A DNA stretch of 64,000 nt from Pontibacterium sinense (GCF_015209595.1 NZ_JADEYS010000002.1:186001-250000); one strand, 5' to 3'. Counted from the stretch's first letter, positions 1 through 8,360 are shown. Numbers and translations are program-made. The notes: generated from the letters alone by a model not told the origin.

Positions 1-307
1 TACGTATCTCGTTTTTCGACTTCAGCTTGTTGCCTTGTACACGTGAGATTTGTGTATGCAGGCCGAGTGCATCGCGTGTGACGCTGATCTTGTCGTCGTA
101 GATCACTTTACTGACGGGGGCAGACTTGCGTAGGTAATCGTTTTTCAGGTCCATCGTGAACGCGTAAAGAGCACGATCCGTTCGTACTTGATGTTGCTGC
201 GGATATTTACCTAACAGCAAGGGACCTAACTTTTCATCCTTCAGTAGCTGCGTCACTTGTTGCTTCAGGTGATCTGGATAAGCATTGAGATATTTTAGTT
301 GTGACAT
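1..307 (-). CDS. ygjP: YgjP-like M48-type metallopeptidase, 5' part
   Basis: The reading frame opens with ATG at 307 and runs off the left edge, giving about 102 residues. The N-terminus (MSQLKYLNAYPDHL) and the segment LGLHTYISRVQGNKLKSK closely resemble the E. coli YgjP family as I remember it, a small cytosolic protein of about 160-170 residues carrying an HExxH zinc-protease motif. That motif lies beyond the window, so activity cannot be judged. The gene follows the GreA/GreB-like gene on the same strand with a gap of about 30 bases, so they may be cotranscribed. Confidence 0.8.
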   Translation of the reverse strand, partial: MSQLKYLNAYPDHLKQQVTQLLKDEKLGPLLLGKYPQQHQVRTDRALYAFTMDLKNDYLRKSAPVSKVIYDDKISVTRDALGLHTQISRVQGNKLKSKNEIR

Positions 308-338
308 CGATATAGTCGTCCGGTTGTTCAACCGCAGA

Positions 339-818
339 TCAGCAAATTTTTATTATTTCACAGGTATGCTGACCGATATGTACTTCGTCGCCCAGATATT
401 TCTGTACCAGTTCAGCTCCTAGCGGTGACGCGGGTGAAATCACCGTAATCTGCTGCCCGCCTATCATGACCTCAACACCGCCGGCTGCTGGTCCAAGAAA
501 CAGGTGGCGAAGGTTGCCATTGTCTTCCTGTAAAAGAATCTGCGCACCCAGAGTGACGGGGGAGTCATCCCCGAATGATTTCTGCGGCAGCTGGTGGAAC
601 CGAGCAATGGCATCTTGTAGCTCGGCAACACGGCGAGATTGACCTTCGGCAAGGTAAGAAGCCTCCAGCCCGAGGGTGTCGTATTGCGTCTCTGCAACGC
701 TTTCTTCATGCGTGGCTGCATGATGGGCTTCGTCTGCAGCGCGCTGGGTATCCGCTAGTGTGTGTTCTAGTTGAGCCAGAATTGCGGCGACTAGCGCCAT
801 GGTATCGGGTATTTGCAT
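339..818 (-). CDS. GreA/GreB-family transcription factor-like protein
   Basis: This 159-residue protein has a helical, coiled-coil-like N-terminal half (about residues 10-75, with a LEASYLAEGQSRRVAEL segment) and a beta-rich C-terminal half (about 85-155) containing SPLGAELVQKYLGDEV, the usual signature of the GreA/GreB C-terminal domain that binds in the RNA polymerase secondary channel. Length matches the family. It is probably a divergent paralogue rather than the housekeeping GreA. It sits 14 bases downstream of the cyclic-nucleotide-binding gene, so the two probably form an operon. Whether it stimulates transcript cleavage cannot be told from sequence. Confidence 0.75.
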   Translation of the reverse strand: MQIPDTMALVAAILAQLEHTLADTQRAADEAHHAATHEESVAETQYDTLGLEASYLAEGQSRRVAELQDAIARFHQLPQKSFGDDSPVTLGAQILLQEDNGNLRHLFLGPAAGGVEVMIGGQQITVISPASPLGAELVQKYLGDEVHIGQHTCEIIKIC

Positions 819-832
819 ACTGAATGATCGAT

Positions 833-1330
833 CTATTCGCTGGACGAATGTTCATGAACCTTCTTCACGACGATATTATCGACGGAACGTAGTGTGCGGG
901 CCATCTCCCGAGCGAGGTTCATCATCAGCACGCCAAAGTCCAGCGGGGCTTTTTCGTGGAGGTTGTGAAATAGATGGGTATTGATCTCTAAAACGATACT
1001 GTCCTGTACGGCGATGGCACTGCCGACACGGTCGTGAAGCGCAATCATGCTCATAAAACCAATTTGTTCCCCCGCCTGATAGTCTCGGATGTGGGCATAC
1101 TGTCCGTCATGGCATTTGTAGTACGCGATGGCGCCTTTCAAAATGACAAAAAACGCATCACCACGTTCGTTCGGTTCAAACAGAACCTCATTCGCGTCAA
1201 GCGCGTAAAGTTTGCCTTCTTGGAACAACCAGTTCAGGGTGCTATCGGAGAGTGCACCGAATGTCGATGCGCCTTTGAAGTAATCAATACTGAAGTGTGA
1301 AAGCACTTCGGGGCCCGTTAATACATGCAT
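833..1330 (-). CDS. Cyclic nucleotide-binding domain protein
   Basis: The 165-residue product is essentially one cNMP-binding fold (about residues 15-140): a GDAFFVILKGAIAYY strand pair, an AGEQIGFMSMIALHDRVGSAIA phosphate-binding-cassette region read in two parts, and EINTHLFHNL. No C-terminal helix-turn-helix follows, so it is not a CRP/FNR transcription factor; it looks like a stand-alone sensor that acts through a partner. The partner may be the GreA/GreB-like protein encoded 14 bases downstream, which is inference from position only. Ligand identity is unknown. Confidence 0.75.
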   Translation of the reverse strand: MHVLTGPEVLSHFSIDYFKGASTFGALSDSTLNWLFQEGKLYALDANEVLFEPNERGDAFFVILKGAIAYYKCHDGQYAHIRDYQAGEQIGFMSMIALHDRVGSAIAVQDSIVLEINTHLFHNLHEKAPLDFGVLMMNLAREMARTLRSVDNIVVKKVHEHSSSE

Positions 1331-1465
1331 GCTTAACCCCTTTATCCAGAAAACTGTTCCTATTCATAAGACAACAGATTCCCGGTTATTTTCAACAAAT
1401 TATTGCGACAGGCGGCCTCAGCTTTTGGTCGTAGGGGCGCGCTGCCTTTCAGTATCCGATGACGT

Positions 1466-2125
1466 TTAATCCAGTTTGATGACGCTGTTGAACGCGATAA
1501 CGACCCTGTCTTCCTGACCAAAATACGGCAGGGCGGAGTGCTTGAGGTATGAAGGAAAGATCACAATCTGGCCTTCCGTCGGTTGGAAGTCCCAAAAGCC
1601 GTTGTTGTTGATGTAGGCCGTCCCAGCATCAAGGTACTGATCAGCACAGAAGCGTGGGTCGTAGAAACGGTTGCTGCCATTGCGCGTCACAATCTCGCAT
1701 TCGCCGGCATCAACGTAATAGATACCACACCACGAACAGTTGGGGTGAGAGTGAGCATCGTGGTAACCGCCATTCTGGGTGATGTGATACCAGGATTCTG
1801 TTATCTCGGCAGTACCAATCGCCCCTCGGGGCCAGAAGTCTTGATTTACCGCGGTTGCCACTGTGCTCAGCATGTCTTCCACAAAACCGCGCAATTGGCG
1901 GATGGGTGGGATCGGCTGGGTCAGAAAGTCCAGCTTACTTTCATAGAGCCCGTGCTTAGCATCAGTAGCAACTTCACTTTCAATCGGCATTTGCTGCTGT
2001 TCCTGGTTGCTGTAAATCGCTTCCAGCAGCTCGGCTTTGATCGCATCGTGATCGGGATAATTCAGGGCGAACATCTGAGTTTGCCAAAGGTTAATATCTT
2101 CGATCATCACGTCAATTTCCGACAT
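1466..2125 (-). CDS. Putative 2OG-Fe(II) oxygenase (TIGR02466/PF13759 type)
   Basis: A 219-residue protein with the features of the putative 2-oxoglutarate/Fe(II) dioxygenase family PF13759: a His-rich GGYHDAHSHPNCSWCG segment near residue 120 that supplies metal ligands, GIYYVDAG, and a distal PSYLKHSALPYFG followed by DRVVIAFN, giving the last His and the Arg expected to bind 2OG. The substrate is unknown; members occur widely in marine bacteria and phages. It stands alone on the minus strand, 227 bases upstream of nothing obviously related. Confidence 0.75.
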   Translation of the reverse strand: MSEIDVMIEDINLWQTQMFALNYPDHDAIKAELLEAIYSNQEQQQMPIESEVATDAKHGLYESKLDFLTQPIPPIRQLRGFVEDMLSTVATAVNQDFWPRGAIGTAEITESWYHITQNGGYHDAHSHPNCSWCGIYYVDAGECEIVTRNGSNRFYDPRFCADQYLDAGTAYINNNGFWDFQPTEGQIVIFPSYLKHSALPYFGQEDRVVIAFNSVIKLD

Positions 2126-2352
2126 GCTTTCCTCTACTCGATTTGTTTATTAGAAACAGCCGGAAATGATATGCCATATCGTGGTTTAGGTCACTATTAA
2201 CCCGGAGGGTTGATAGATTAGCTCAGGGATAAGCCAACATTGGACGCATAGGCCAATGCTTAGCCCCCGCAAAGCAAGTAATTTCGCAGAATTGCACCAG
2301 CTTGGAGGGGCAATTTGGAGAGGCAATGGACCAATGAGTACCTATTCGTCCG

Positions 2353-3366
2353 CTAGGTCACTAGTTGCGCCAGACGTCGATAGCTGTCCAGGCGGTCTTC
2401 ATAATCATAAGTGACGGTTACCAGTGCCAGCTCATCGGTACGGTAACGTGCGGCCAGTGCTTGGAGGCGTTCGTGACATTGATCAACAGTGCCATGTACC
2501 ACTGACGCCAGAGTCTCGTCAAAGTACGCCTGATCAGAAACACTGAGTTTGGCTTTTAAGTTGAGAGCATCTTCCGGACTGTTTAGCGGCTCACGAATCC
2601 CGTGGCGGAAGGCCATCACTTTCCAGTATGCCTGTGAAGCTGCGATCAGCGCCGCCTGCTCCTCTGTTTCAGCACACACGGCAGATATTGCAATCATGGA
2701 TTGAGGATCTTCGGGATGACCGGCTTCACGCCATGCGGCTTCATACTCATCGACAATGCTCACAGGGCGATCTTCAGGACCAATGAAGAGCGCCAGTGCC
2801 ATGTTCATCCCGACATGGCCGGCAAGGGATGCGCTGCCACCACTGGAACCCAGCATCCACATTTCAGGCGTTGGCGCATCATCAGGCATGACGCGCAGAT
2901 CATGGTAGGGGTGTTCTGATGGGACTGACTTATCAAGAAATGCTTTTAGTAACATTGCCTGTTGTGCGTAGTTATCTTCGTGAGAAGGTGAATCCGGGAA
3001 AGCTAACGCGTGACTGGCAAGACCATCGCCCCCCGGCGCACGCCCAATCCCCAGATCGATACGATTCGGAAACAGCGTTTCCAGCAAACGAAACTGTTCA
3101 GCGACTTTGTAGGGGCTGTAGTGGGGCAGCATGACGCCACCGCTACCTACACGGATGCGTTCAGTAATGCTGGCGATATGGCTGATCAGGATTTCAGGCG
3201 CAGGTCCGGCAAAGTTGCCACTGTTGTGGTGTTCTGCAACCCAGTAGCGGCTGTATCCCCAAGTATCACAGGCTTTAGCCAACTCCGCTGAAAGCGCCAC
3301 CGGACTGAGAGGGTGGGCTTTTCCCGGAACCGGGGACTGATCAACAACAGTAAGCTTAAGGGACAT
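2353..3366 (-). CDS. Luciferase-like flavin monooxygenase (YhbW-type)
   Basis: At 337 residues this is a full-length LLM-class FMN-dependent oxidoreductase of the MsnO8/YhbW subgroup. Diagnostic strings are WGYSRYWVAEHHN near residue 37, RIRVGSGGVMLPHYSP near 70, and NRIDLGIGRAPG near 100, which build the TIM-barrel flavin site. The physiological substrate of this subgroup is not established. Its promoter lies in the 223-base gap shared with the divergent cysteine-motif gene at 3590; a 10-base palindrome occurs there at 3447-3456. Confidence 0.85.
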   Translation of the reverse strand: MSLKLTVVDQSPVPGKAHPLSPVALSAELAKACDTWGYSRYWVAEHHNSGNFAGPAPEILISHIASITERIRVGSGGVMLPHYSPYKVAEQFRLLETLFPNRIDLGIGRAPGGDGLASHALAFPDSPSHEDNYAQQAMLLKAFLDKSVPSEHPYHDLRVMPDDAPTPEMWMLGSSGGSASLAGHVGMNMALALFIGPEDRPVSIVDEYEAAWREAGHPEDPQSMIAISAVCAETEEQAALIAASQAYWKVMAFRHGIREPLNSPEDALNLKAKLSVSDQAYFDETLASVVHGTVDQCHERLQALAARYRTDELALVTVTYDYEDRLDSYRRLAQLVT

Positions 3367-3589
3367 ATGCAGGGCCTGTTTGGATATAAGAGGGGCTTTA
3401 AATTCAATTGGTTAAGTATAATTAGTCGAACTGATGTGAACTATAGGCATATATGCAATTTAACTTTTCAGATTTGGAAACATTCACGAAGATCGCTCAT
3501 TTCATACAGACCTGACGGATATCATGTTTGCGGTTGCCCAGATATGGTTTCATGAGCGCCTCATGTGACTGTTTTGGCTGTAGAGAGCG

Positions 3590-3886
3590 TTGACCGTGAA
3601 ACCAGATACCCCAACTGCAATGCGTAAATTGATTGACGAAGTACGAGATGCAATGCCATTCGAGATGCCTGTCGATCAGATGTGTAGTGGAATTTGTACC
3701 GGTTGTGCAAAGAAACTACTCGATTTTCTTGCTATACAGCTGGAAGAGTGGGAGATGCGGATCGATCAGGGAGAGGTGCCTAACCTGGGGGAACTCGATC
3801 AGTTAGGCAAAACCTGTCGTAAAGTGTATCGGGTGCTTGAGAAAAATGGTCTGGTTGGGGTTGATGTGGTCGCTCAGGCTAGCTGA
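3590..3886 (+). CDS. Small conserved-looking protein with Cys cluster, unknown
   Basis: I do not recognise this 98-residue protein. It has a CSGICTGCAKK cluster (Cys spacing CxxxCxxC) near residue 32 that could bind a metal or cluster, plus a lone Cys near 75, and is otherwise helical and charged. The frame can open at TTG 3590 (AGAGAG close upstream), GTG 3596 or ATG 3620; 3590 is kept because of the purine-rich stretch in front. Its last 13 bases overlap the 3' end of the convergent rhombosortase gene. Confidence 0.6.
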   Translation: MTVKPDTPTAMRKLIDEVRDAMPFEMPVDQMCSGICTGCAKKLLDFLAIQLEEWEMRIDQGEVPNLGELDQLGKTCRKVYRVLEKNGLVGVDVVAQAS

Positions 3887-4509
3887 TGAGCGTTAAGTGT
3901 GGGGGGTTTCTTTAGCCGAACACACAGATAAACGAATAGCCCTCCAATAACGCCCGCGGCGTGTGATTCAGGATATGCCTGCCAATCGGTGTTCACCAAT
4001 AGGGTTTGTGTCCGAAGAAGCTCCCATAACAACTTAGTGGCGCATACCAGCATCGGTAGCCACCCAATGAGTCCACTGGTTCCTCGCTGGTAGATGATGA
4101 CTGCGAGTGTAAGGGGCGTAAAGAGCATGCCCGAGAGTCCGCAGTAGTAGCTCAAATCTGATAGCGGAGACAGCAGTAACAGGTTGACGCTGACCATACC
4201 CAACAACCATGCAGGAACAACTAAGTCGGGTTGTTTCCTTTCTAGATAAGCAGATACCGCTGCGAAGGTAATTACGTCCCAGAACAGGTGTGACGTATTG
4301 CTATGCACCAGATGGCTGGTTATCAGGCGCCACCATTCGCCGTTATGAACAATAGCCACGCGATCAAAGCAGAATTGCCCCAAATCTAGAGCTGCGAATA
4401 ACAGGACTGTAATCGAGGCGATCAGCGTGCGTAAGGGCCACCGGAACCGCCAGAAGGCGGCTCCATGGTGTACTGGTGGAAGTGACATCTGGTTACGCAT
4501 TTGCATCAT
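3874..4509 (-). CDS. rrtA: Rhombosortase (rhomboid-family GlyGly-CTERM processing protease)
   Basis: A 211-residue multi-spanning membrane protein of the rhomboid serine protease family, matching the shorter rhombosortase subgroup in size. The catalytic Ser lies in YCGLSGMLFTP (about residue 127) and the His in YPESHAAGVIGG (about 184); HLVHSNTSHLFWD is the usual early motif. Rhombosortases cleave the C-terminal GlyGly-CTERM anchor of exported proteins. Possible starts are ATG at 4509, 4506, 4500 and 4488; the upstream VIT/VWA gene stops at 4493, so translation is probably coupled through the overlap. That upstream product carries a fitting C-terminal anchor. Confidence 0.85.
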   Translation of the reverse strand: MMQMRNQMSLPPVHHGAAFWRFRWPLRTLIASITVLLFAALDLGQFCFDRVAIVHNGEWWRLITSHLVHSNTSHLFWDVITFAAVSAYLERKQPDLVVPAWLLGMVSVNLLLLSPLSDLSYYCGLSGMLFTPLTLAVIIYQRGTSGLIGWLPMLVCATKLLWELLRTQTLLVNTDWQAYPESHAAGVIGGLFVYLCVRLKKPPTLNAHQLA

Positions 4510-6589
4510 CCGGATGTGAACGCAGGTACAGCGTGGATGCTATGAGGACGAGTAAGATCAGAATCATCCACGGGTCTACTGCGCCACCACCCGAGCGTCC
4601 ACCTACTGTCGCCCGCTGTTTATCGAACATTGGCTGTGCTTTGTCAGCTCTGCGCTGAGTGATCGGTGCTTGCACGCGTTGCTCACGTGCCTGACGTTCT
4701 ACCGCAACACGCTGTGCATTGGTTCGGTCGATGCCCAGTGCTTTAAAACGATCCTCTTCCAACACAACCATCGACGTATAGTCGGTGACTAATCCGTGAT
4801 CTGTGGCGATGGAGGTAATTGCTTGTTTGCTGTCGCTGTCTGCACCGAGATAATCTATTTTAGCCTGGAGATTTTCGATGGTGGCATAGGCCCATAGGCG
4901 TTCCAACTCGGGGTTCAGCAATGACTGGTCAGGCAGCTGAATTTCTGTGGTATATGTCCGGCTCTCATGACCAATATCACCCGTTAGTGTGACTTTGACC
5001 GGTCCGGCTTTGCGGTAATGCCCTAACACTGTGAGCTGCTGCCCTCTATAAAGGCTACCAATTTGCTCCGGGGTCAGGTCGGCAATACGTCCCCCGTCGA
5101 AGTTGATGCTAATGTTCCGCAGCGCCTGATGACTCATTTTGTCGGCTGCCAGCATGATTTGGCCCATGATGTCGTCGGCATTTGACACCGACAGAGAAAA
5201 GCCTTGGGACACTTTGGTCATTTCGTTTAATAGGGGGCGGTTGGCACTGTTCCCCATGACAAAGGTATAGAGCCTAAGGTCTGCGGCTTTCAGCAGTTTC
5301 AGAAATGCGTTTTTTTCGGTTACACCGACATTGGCAACGCCATCGGTGACCAGCACCATCGCTGTGGCGCGGTCGCTATCCATCTTACGCAAACCCATTT
5401 TCATTCCCGCATAGAGGTTTGTTCCGCGACTGGGTTGGTATTGGTCGAGTTTATCCAGCATTGGGGTAATGCGTTCTGGCGTCGCGGGCAAGAAGCCACC
5501 GCTGAAATCGTGGGCGGAGTCATTGAACAGAACGATGCGGAATCGGTCGTTCGGACTGAGCTGCGCCAGCCCCTGCCGTATGCCTTCGGTCAGAGCTGAA
5601 TATTTACCGGCCATCGACCCTGATACGTCCAGAACGAAGATCCAATCACGTCCACTCTTTAGGGGAGACAGGTCATCACCGGGGGTCAGCGTCAACATAA
5701 AGGTGCCTGCTGCCTGACTGTCTTTTTTGTAGGTCGTCATTTCAAGGCTACCCGGCAACGCGTCGGTATGGCGCCAATACAGTAGAAGGTCTTTATCCAG
5801 TTGGGCGGCAGGTGTGCTTGGTGGTGTATTGTTTACCTGCGGCGTTTGAGCGCTTCTATCATCATCGGTTGATGGGCTGCGGGTATTTCCACTGTGTGCA
5901 GCACTGAGTAATTCGACATTCCAGTTGTATGCGTCTGAATGTGTGATATTAGCAGAGGGCTGGTGGGGCATACGAAGACCGTCAATCGGGTAGCTGTTAC
6001 GCAGATGTACGTTAAAACTGAACTGTTTCTGGACTTGTTCGTTGCGGTTCCAGAATGCCTGTTTCGCTTCATCAACACCGCCGTCCTCCAACGGATACAC
6101 GTAGCGTCCGACACCACTGTCGACGTGGGTGGGTTGTACATACACTAGGCGTACACGTACGTCGGTGTGTGGCTGGATAGCCGCTACACTGATATCGAAC
6201 GTTTTGTAGCTGTCCTTCTCTACAATGGCGACATTGTGTCCGGCTTGTTTTTCCTCACGATAAATTTCACGTGCTTTCTGCTTTTTAACGACCTCTCCCG
6301 TGACGGGCTTACCGTTTATCCAATAGGTGAACTCGCCTACGGCCGCTTTATCAGGTACGGGAAAGGAATAGATGGCATCCAAGGGTTGAGTATTAGGGTT
6401 GCTAAAGACCTGTTCGACTTGGGTGACGGCGTAACCATCCTGAATGATGACATCAACGTCATGCTGTTGAATCAAAAGGTCAGGCAAAGTGCCGTTTGCA
6501 GGCTTGAGCGATCCGGCGGCATGCGTTGAAGCTGAGGCTAATAAAGCGGCGGACAAACTGAATTGGCAAATGGAACGAAGCAGAGACAT
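4493..6589 (-). CDS. VIT/VWA-domain surface protein with GlyGly-CTERM-like tail
   Basis: Start set at ATG 6589 because it has GAGGG eight bases upstream and opens a signal peptide (MSLLRSICQFSLSAALL then cleavage near AQ/HAAG), giving 698 residues. A VIT (inter-alpha-trypsin) domain fills about 40-160 and a von Willebrand A domain about 310-480, with the metal-site motif FVLDVSGSMAGK. The tail reads GGRSGGGAVDPW, then a hydrophobic helix, then YLRSHPDD. This architecture matches the 'marine proteobacterial sortase target' family (TIGR03788), but no LPxTG-type motif is visible; the Gly-rich tail and the overlapping rhombosortase gene point to rhombosortase processing instead. Confidence 0.85.
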   Translation of the reverse strand: MSLLRSICQFSLSAALLASASTHAAGSLKPANGTLPDLLIQQHDVDVIIQDGYAVTQVEQVFSNPNTQPLDAIYSFPVPDKAAVGEFTYWINGKPVTGEVVKKQKAREIYREEKQAGHNVAIVEKDSYKTFDISVAAIQPHTDVRVRLVYVQPTHVDSGVGRYVYPLEDGGVDEAKQAFWNRNEQVQKQFSFNVHLRNSYPIDGLRMPHQPSANITHSDAYNWNVELLSAAHSGNTRSPSTDDDRSAQTPQVNNTPPSTPAAQLDKDLLLYWRHTDALPGSLEMTTYKKDSQAAGTFMLTLTPGDDLSPLKSGRDWIFVLDVSGSMAGKYSALTEGIRQGLAQLSPNDRFRIVLFNDSAHDFSGGFLPATPERITPMLDKLDQYQPSRGTNLYAGMKMGLRKMDSDRATAMVLVTDGVANVGVTEKNAFLKLLKAADLRLYTFVMGNSANRPLLNEMTKVSQGFSLSVSNADDIMGQIMLAADKMSHQALRNISINFDGGRIADLTPEQIGSLYRGQQLTVLGHYRKAGPVKVTLTGDIGHESRTYTTEIQLPDQSLLNPELERLWAYATIENLQAKIDYLGADSDSKQAITSIATDHGLVTDYTSMVVLEEDRFKALGIDRTNAQRVAVERQAREQRVQAPITQRRADKAQPMFDKQRATVGGRSGGGAVDPWMILILLVLIASTLYLRSHPDDANA

Positions 6590-6718
6590 AGAAATTACCC
6601 TCGTGATGAATATAAGGGCAGTGTCACCATCGTTGCTGGGGTGATACAGAAAACGCGTTAAAGTATTAATGTTCACGACCTGAAGTTGCAGAATGCGACA
6701 CTTCAGATCCGGCTCGGT

Positions 6719-7453
6719 TTATTTCTTACGGTAGTTATTGAATAGGCTGTACTGCCATTGTCGCAAAGCCAGAACCATTGTTGTGCCTTTACGGTCGGTC
6801 AGCGGCAGCTGGGCATCCCGTTTCATGATGGCGTTAAAATCATGTGCGAGCGTTTGCATTTTTCGTTGCAGTTCAGCATTGGCGGCAGGGGAGAGTACCG
6901 CATTGAGGACGAGAAGTTTTTCGTTCTGCTTGTCGAATCGGGAACGGAAGAAATCCTGTTCAACTTTCTCTTGGAAAAACTTCTGGATGGGACCGTTGGG
7001 CAACCAGTTAAAGTTGGGTGAGACCAGCAGGCGGATACGGTTACCCGGAAGCAGTTCGATTAATTTTAGGCGATCTAGCTTCGCCAACTTCTGGACACAT
7101 TCAGGTTCACCAACGTCGTACTGCTTCAGTAGATCGTCGAAGGAAAAACCGTTAATTACACTTACCGCGATCAATAACAATACGACATCTTCAGCGACCT
7201 CCTTTTCCTGTTCGAGGGTGAGCTGGGTAAGCGTTTGTTGCTGCTGGGCCATCTTTTCAATCAGATCGGTAAACGTAATTCCGATCGAATCACAAATCAT
7301 CTCCAGTCGATGTAGAGAGAAGTTGTTCTCGGAAAATAAACGCTTAACGGACGCTTCACTGAGTTGTAGGTCTCGTGCGATATCGGCGTAGGTTTTACCG
7401 CTGGCTTTTAGTTGTTGTTTTAGTGTTCCAACGAGTGCTGAGGTCTGCAGCAT
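6719..7453 (-). CDS. XRE-family helix-turn-helix regulator
   Basis: 244 residues. The N-terminal 65 residues form an XRE/Cro-type helix-turn-helix (KTYADIARDLQLSEASVKRL), followed by a long helical ligand or oligomerisation domain without a motif I recognise. This architecture is common in gammaproteobacteria, where it often sits next to unrelated genes; targets cannot be deduced. It is upstream of the VIT/VWA gene on the same strand, about 130 bases away, with an inverted repeat at 6680-6706 in the gap, so cotranscription is possible but not shown. Confidence 0.8.
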   Translation of the reverse strand: MLQTSALVGTLKQQLKASGKTYADIARDLQLSEASVKRLFSENNFSLHRLEMICDSIGITFTDLIEKMAQQQQTLTQLTLEQEKEVAEDVVLLLIAVSVINGFSFDDLLKQYDVGEPECVQKLAKLDRLKLIELLPGNRIRLLVSPNFNWLPNGPIQKFFQEKVEQDFFRSRFDKQNEKLLVLNAVLSPAANAELQRKMQTLAHDFNAIMKRDAQLPLTDRKGTTMVLALRQWQYSLFNNYRKK

Positions 7454-7929
7454 GGTCGTTCCTTGTCATGAGAATGGAGAACGGTTTTCTAATTTGCTCA
7501 GTATAACCATAGTGTTACAGGAGTAAAAAAACAGAGCTCCAATATAATTTATACCGTTATCTTATTTGATAAAGGGTTCATTCCAGGTACAAAAAAACGT
7601 AGTCAGGGCAGCAGGAGAGGCGGGCGGGCTTGATATATATCAAACAAATGTTTGAACGATCGTTTTAATCAGGTTATGTTAAGAAAAATCACATTGAAAC
7701 AAATGCTTAACAGAGTAGCGTTAGCATTCCACGAAATGCATAGCTGGGTTAAATCGGTAGTTTAAATTGCTCCTGCCCCCCAGTTGACGTTGTTAATGTG
7801 GCGAAGGTTAGACCAACGTCTATATTCTTGAATGATTTCAAGTGTTGAAGTTTTTTTAGTTATATAGATATTATCTAACGGATGTTTGAATTGAGCGATT
7901 TAATTGATCAGATCAGTAAGGAAAGTGAG
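7454..7929. promoter_or_regulatory. AT-rich intergenic region with two adjacent palindromes
   Basis: No gene is seen in this 476-base divergent gap. It contains TCAAACA-AA-TGTTTGA at 7640-7655 directly abutted by AACGATCGTT at 7655-7664. The first resembles the CAAAC-N4-GTTTG pattern I associate with the fatty-acid responsive repressor PsrA; the second is a typical TetR-like palindrome. Either could control the small membrane protein at 7930 or the XRE regulator; assignment to any regulator is a guess. Confidence 0.45.
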
Positions 7930-8175
7930 ATGGCTAAACAATCCGCATTGAAATTTAAACAACTCTTTGCACTGGTAGTAGCTTCTGCATTTGCTGCAGC
8001 GGCTGTGTTCATGGGTGTATCAATGTATGTTGACCTCAACGCAGATGGAACTGCAACAACGGCAATGGTTGTGTTTAAGGCTGTAAGCGTTGTTGTCTCA
8101 ATTCTTTTCAGTGTAGCGAATGCCAAGATGGCAATGCTTGCACGCGAAGAACGTATGAACGTACAGACCGCCTGA
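7930..8175 (+). CDS. Small two-helix membrane protein, unknown
   Basis: Start ATG 7930 is preferred over the in-frame ATG 7882 because TAAGGAAAGTGAG lies just in front. The 81-residue product starts MAKQSALKFKQ, has two hydrophobic helices (about 10-30 and 45-68, the first rich in Ala) separated by a short polar loop, and a charged C-terminus (AREERMN). I do not recognise the family. It is monocistronic, ends just before a GGA-rich structured region, and is terminated by the strong hairpin at 8311-8360. Confidence 0.6.
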   Translation: MAKQSALKFKQLFALVVASAFAAAAVFMGVSMYVDLNADGTATTAMVVFKAVSVVVSILFSVANAKMAMLAREERMNVQTA

Positions 8176-8360
8176 ATGGATGGCTAACGCCACTCGACAG
8201 GTAACCAGGAAGATAACGAGGATGGAACAGTCACAGTAATCGCTTGAGGGAAACAGGCGGTGCAACTAAGTTCCACAGGCAGTAAGCCATTTTCTCCTTG
8301 TGAGAGTCAGGCCCCACACGATTGTTCGGATCTAATCCGAATAACTGTTTGGGGCTTTTT
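8176..8360 (+). ncRNA. GGA-rich structured 3' region, candidate small RNA
   Basis: The 349-base stretch 8176-8524 holds no gene. Its first half has five GGA triplets within about 75 bases (8178, 8208, 8220, 8224, 8249), most preceded by A/N-G context like the CsrA/RsmA target ANGGA, and ends in an intrinsic terminator. It could be an independent Csr/Rsm-titrating RNA, a 3'-UTR-derived sRNA, or simply the UTR of the membrane-protein gene. I cannot match it to a known RNA family. Confidence 0.3.
8311..8360 (+). terminator. Strong intrinsic terminator with nested hairpin
   Basis: Outer stem GCCCCA (8311-8316) pairs with TGGGGC (8350-8355), inner stem TTCGGAT/ATCCGAA (8325-8331/8335-8341) with a three-base loop, followed by TTTTT at 8356-8360. 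It ends the transcript of the small membrane protein or candidate sRNA. Confidence 0.85.

Noticed and set aside
3447-3456. Palindrome GCATATATGC in the monooxygenase promoter gap
   Set aside because: Short and AT-rich in an AT-rich gap; too weak to call an operator.
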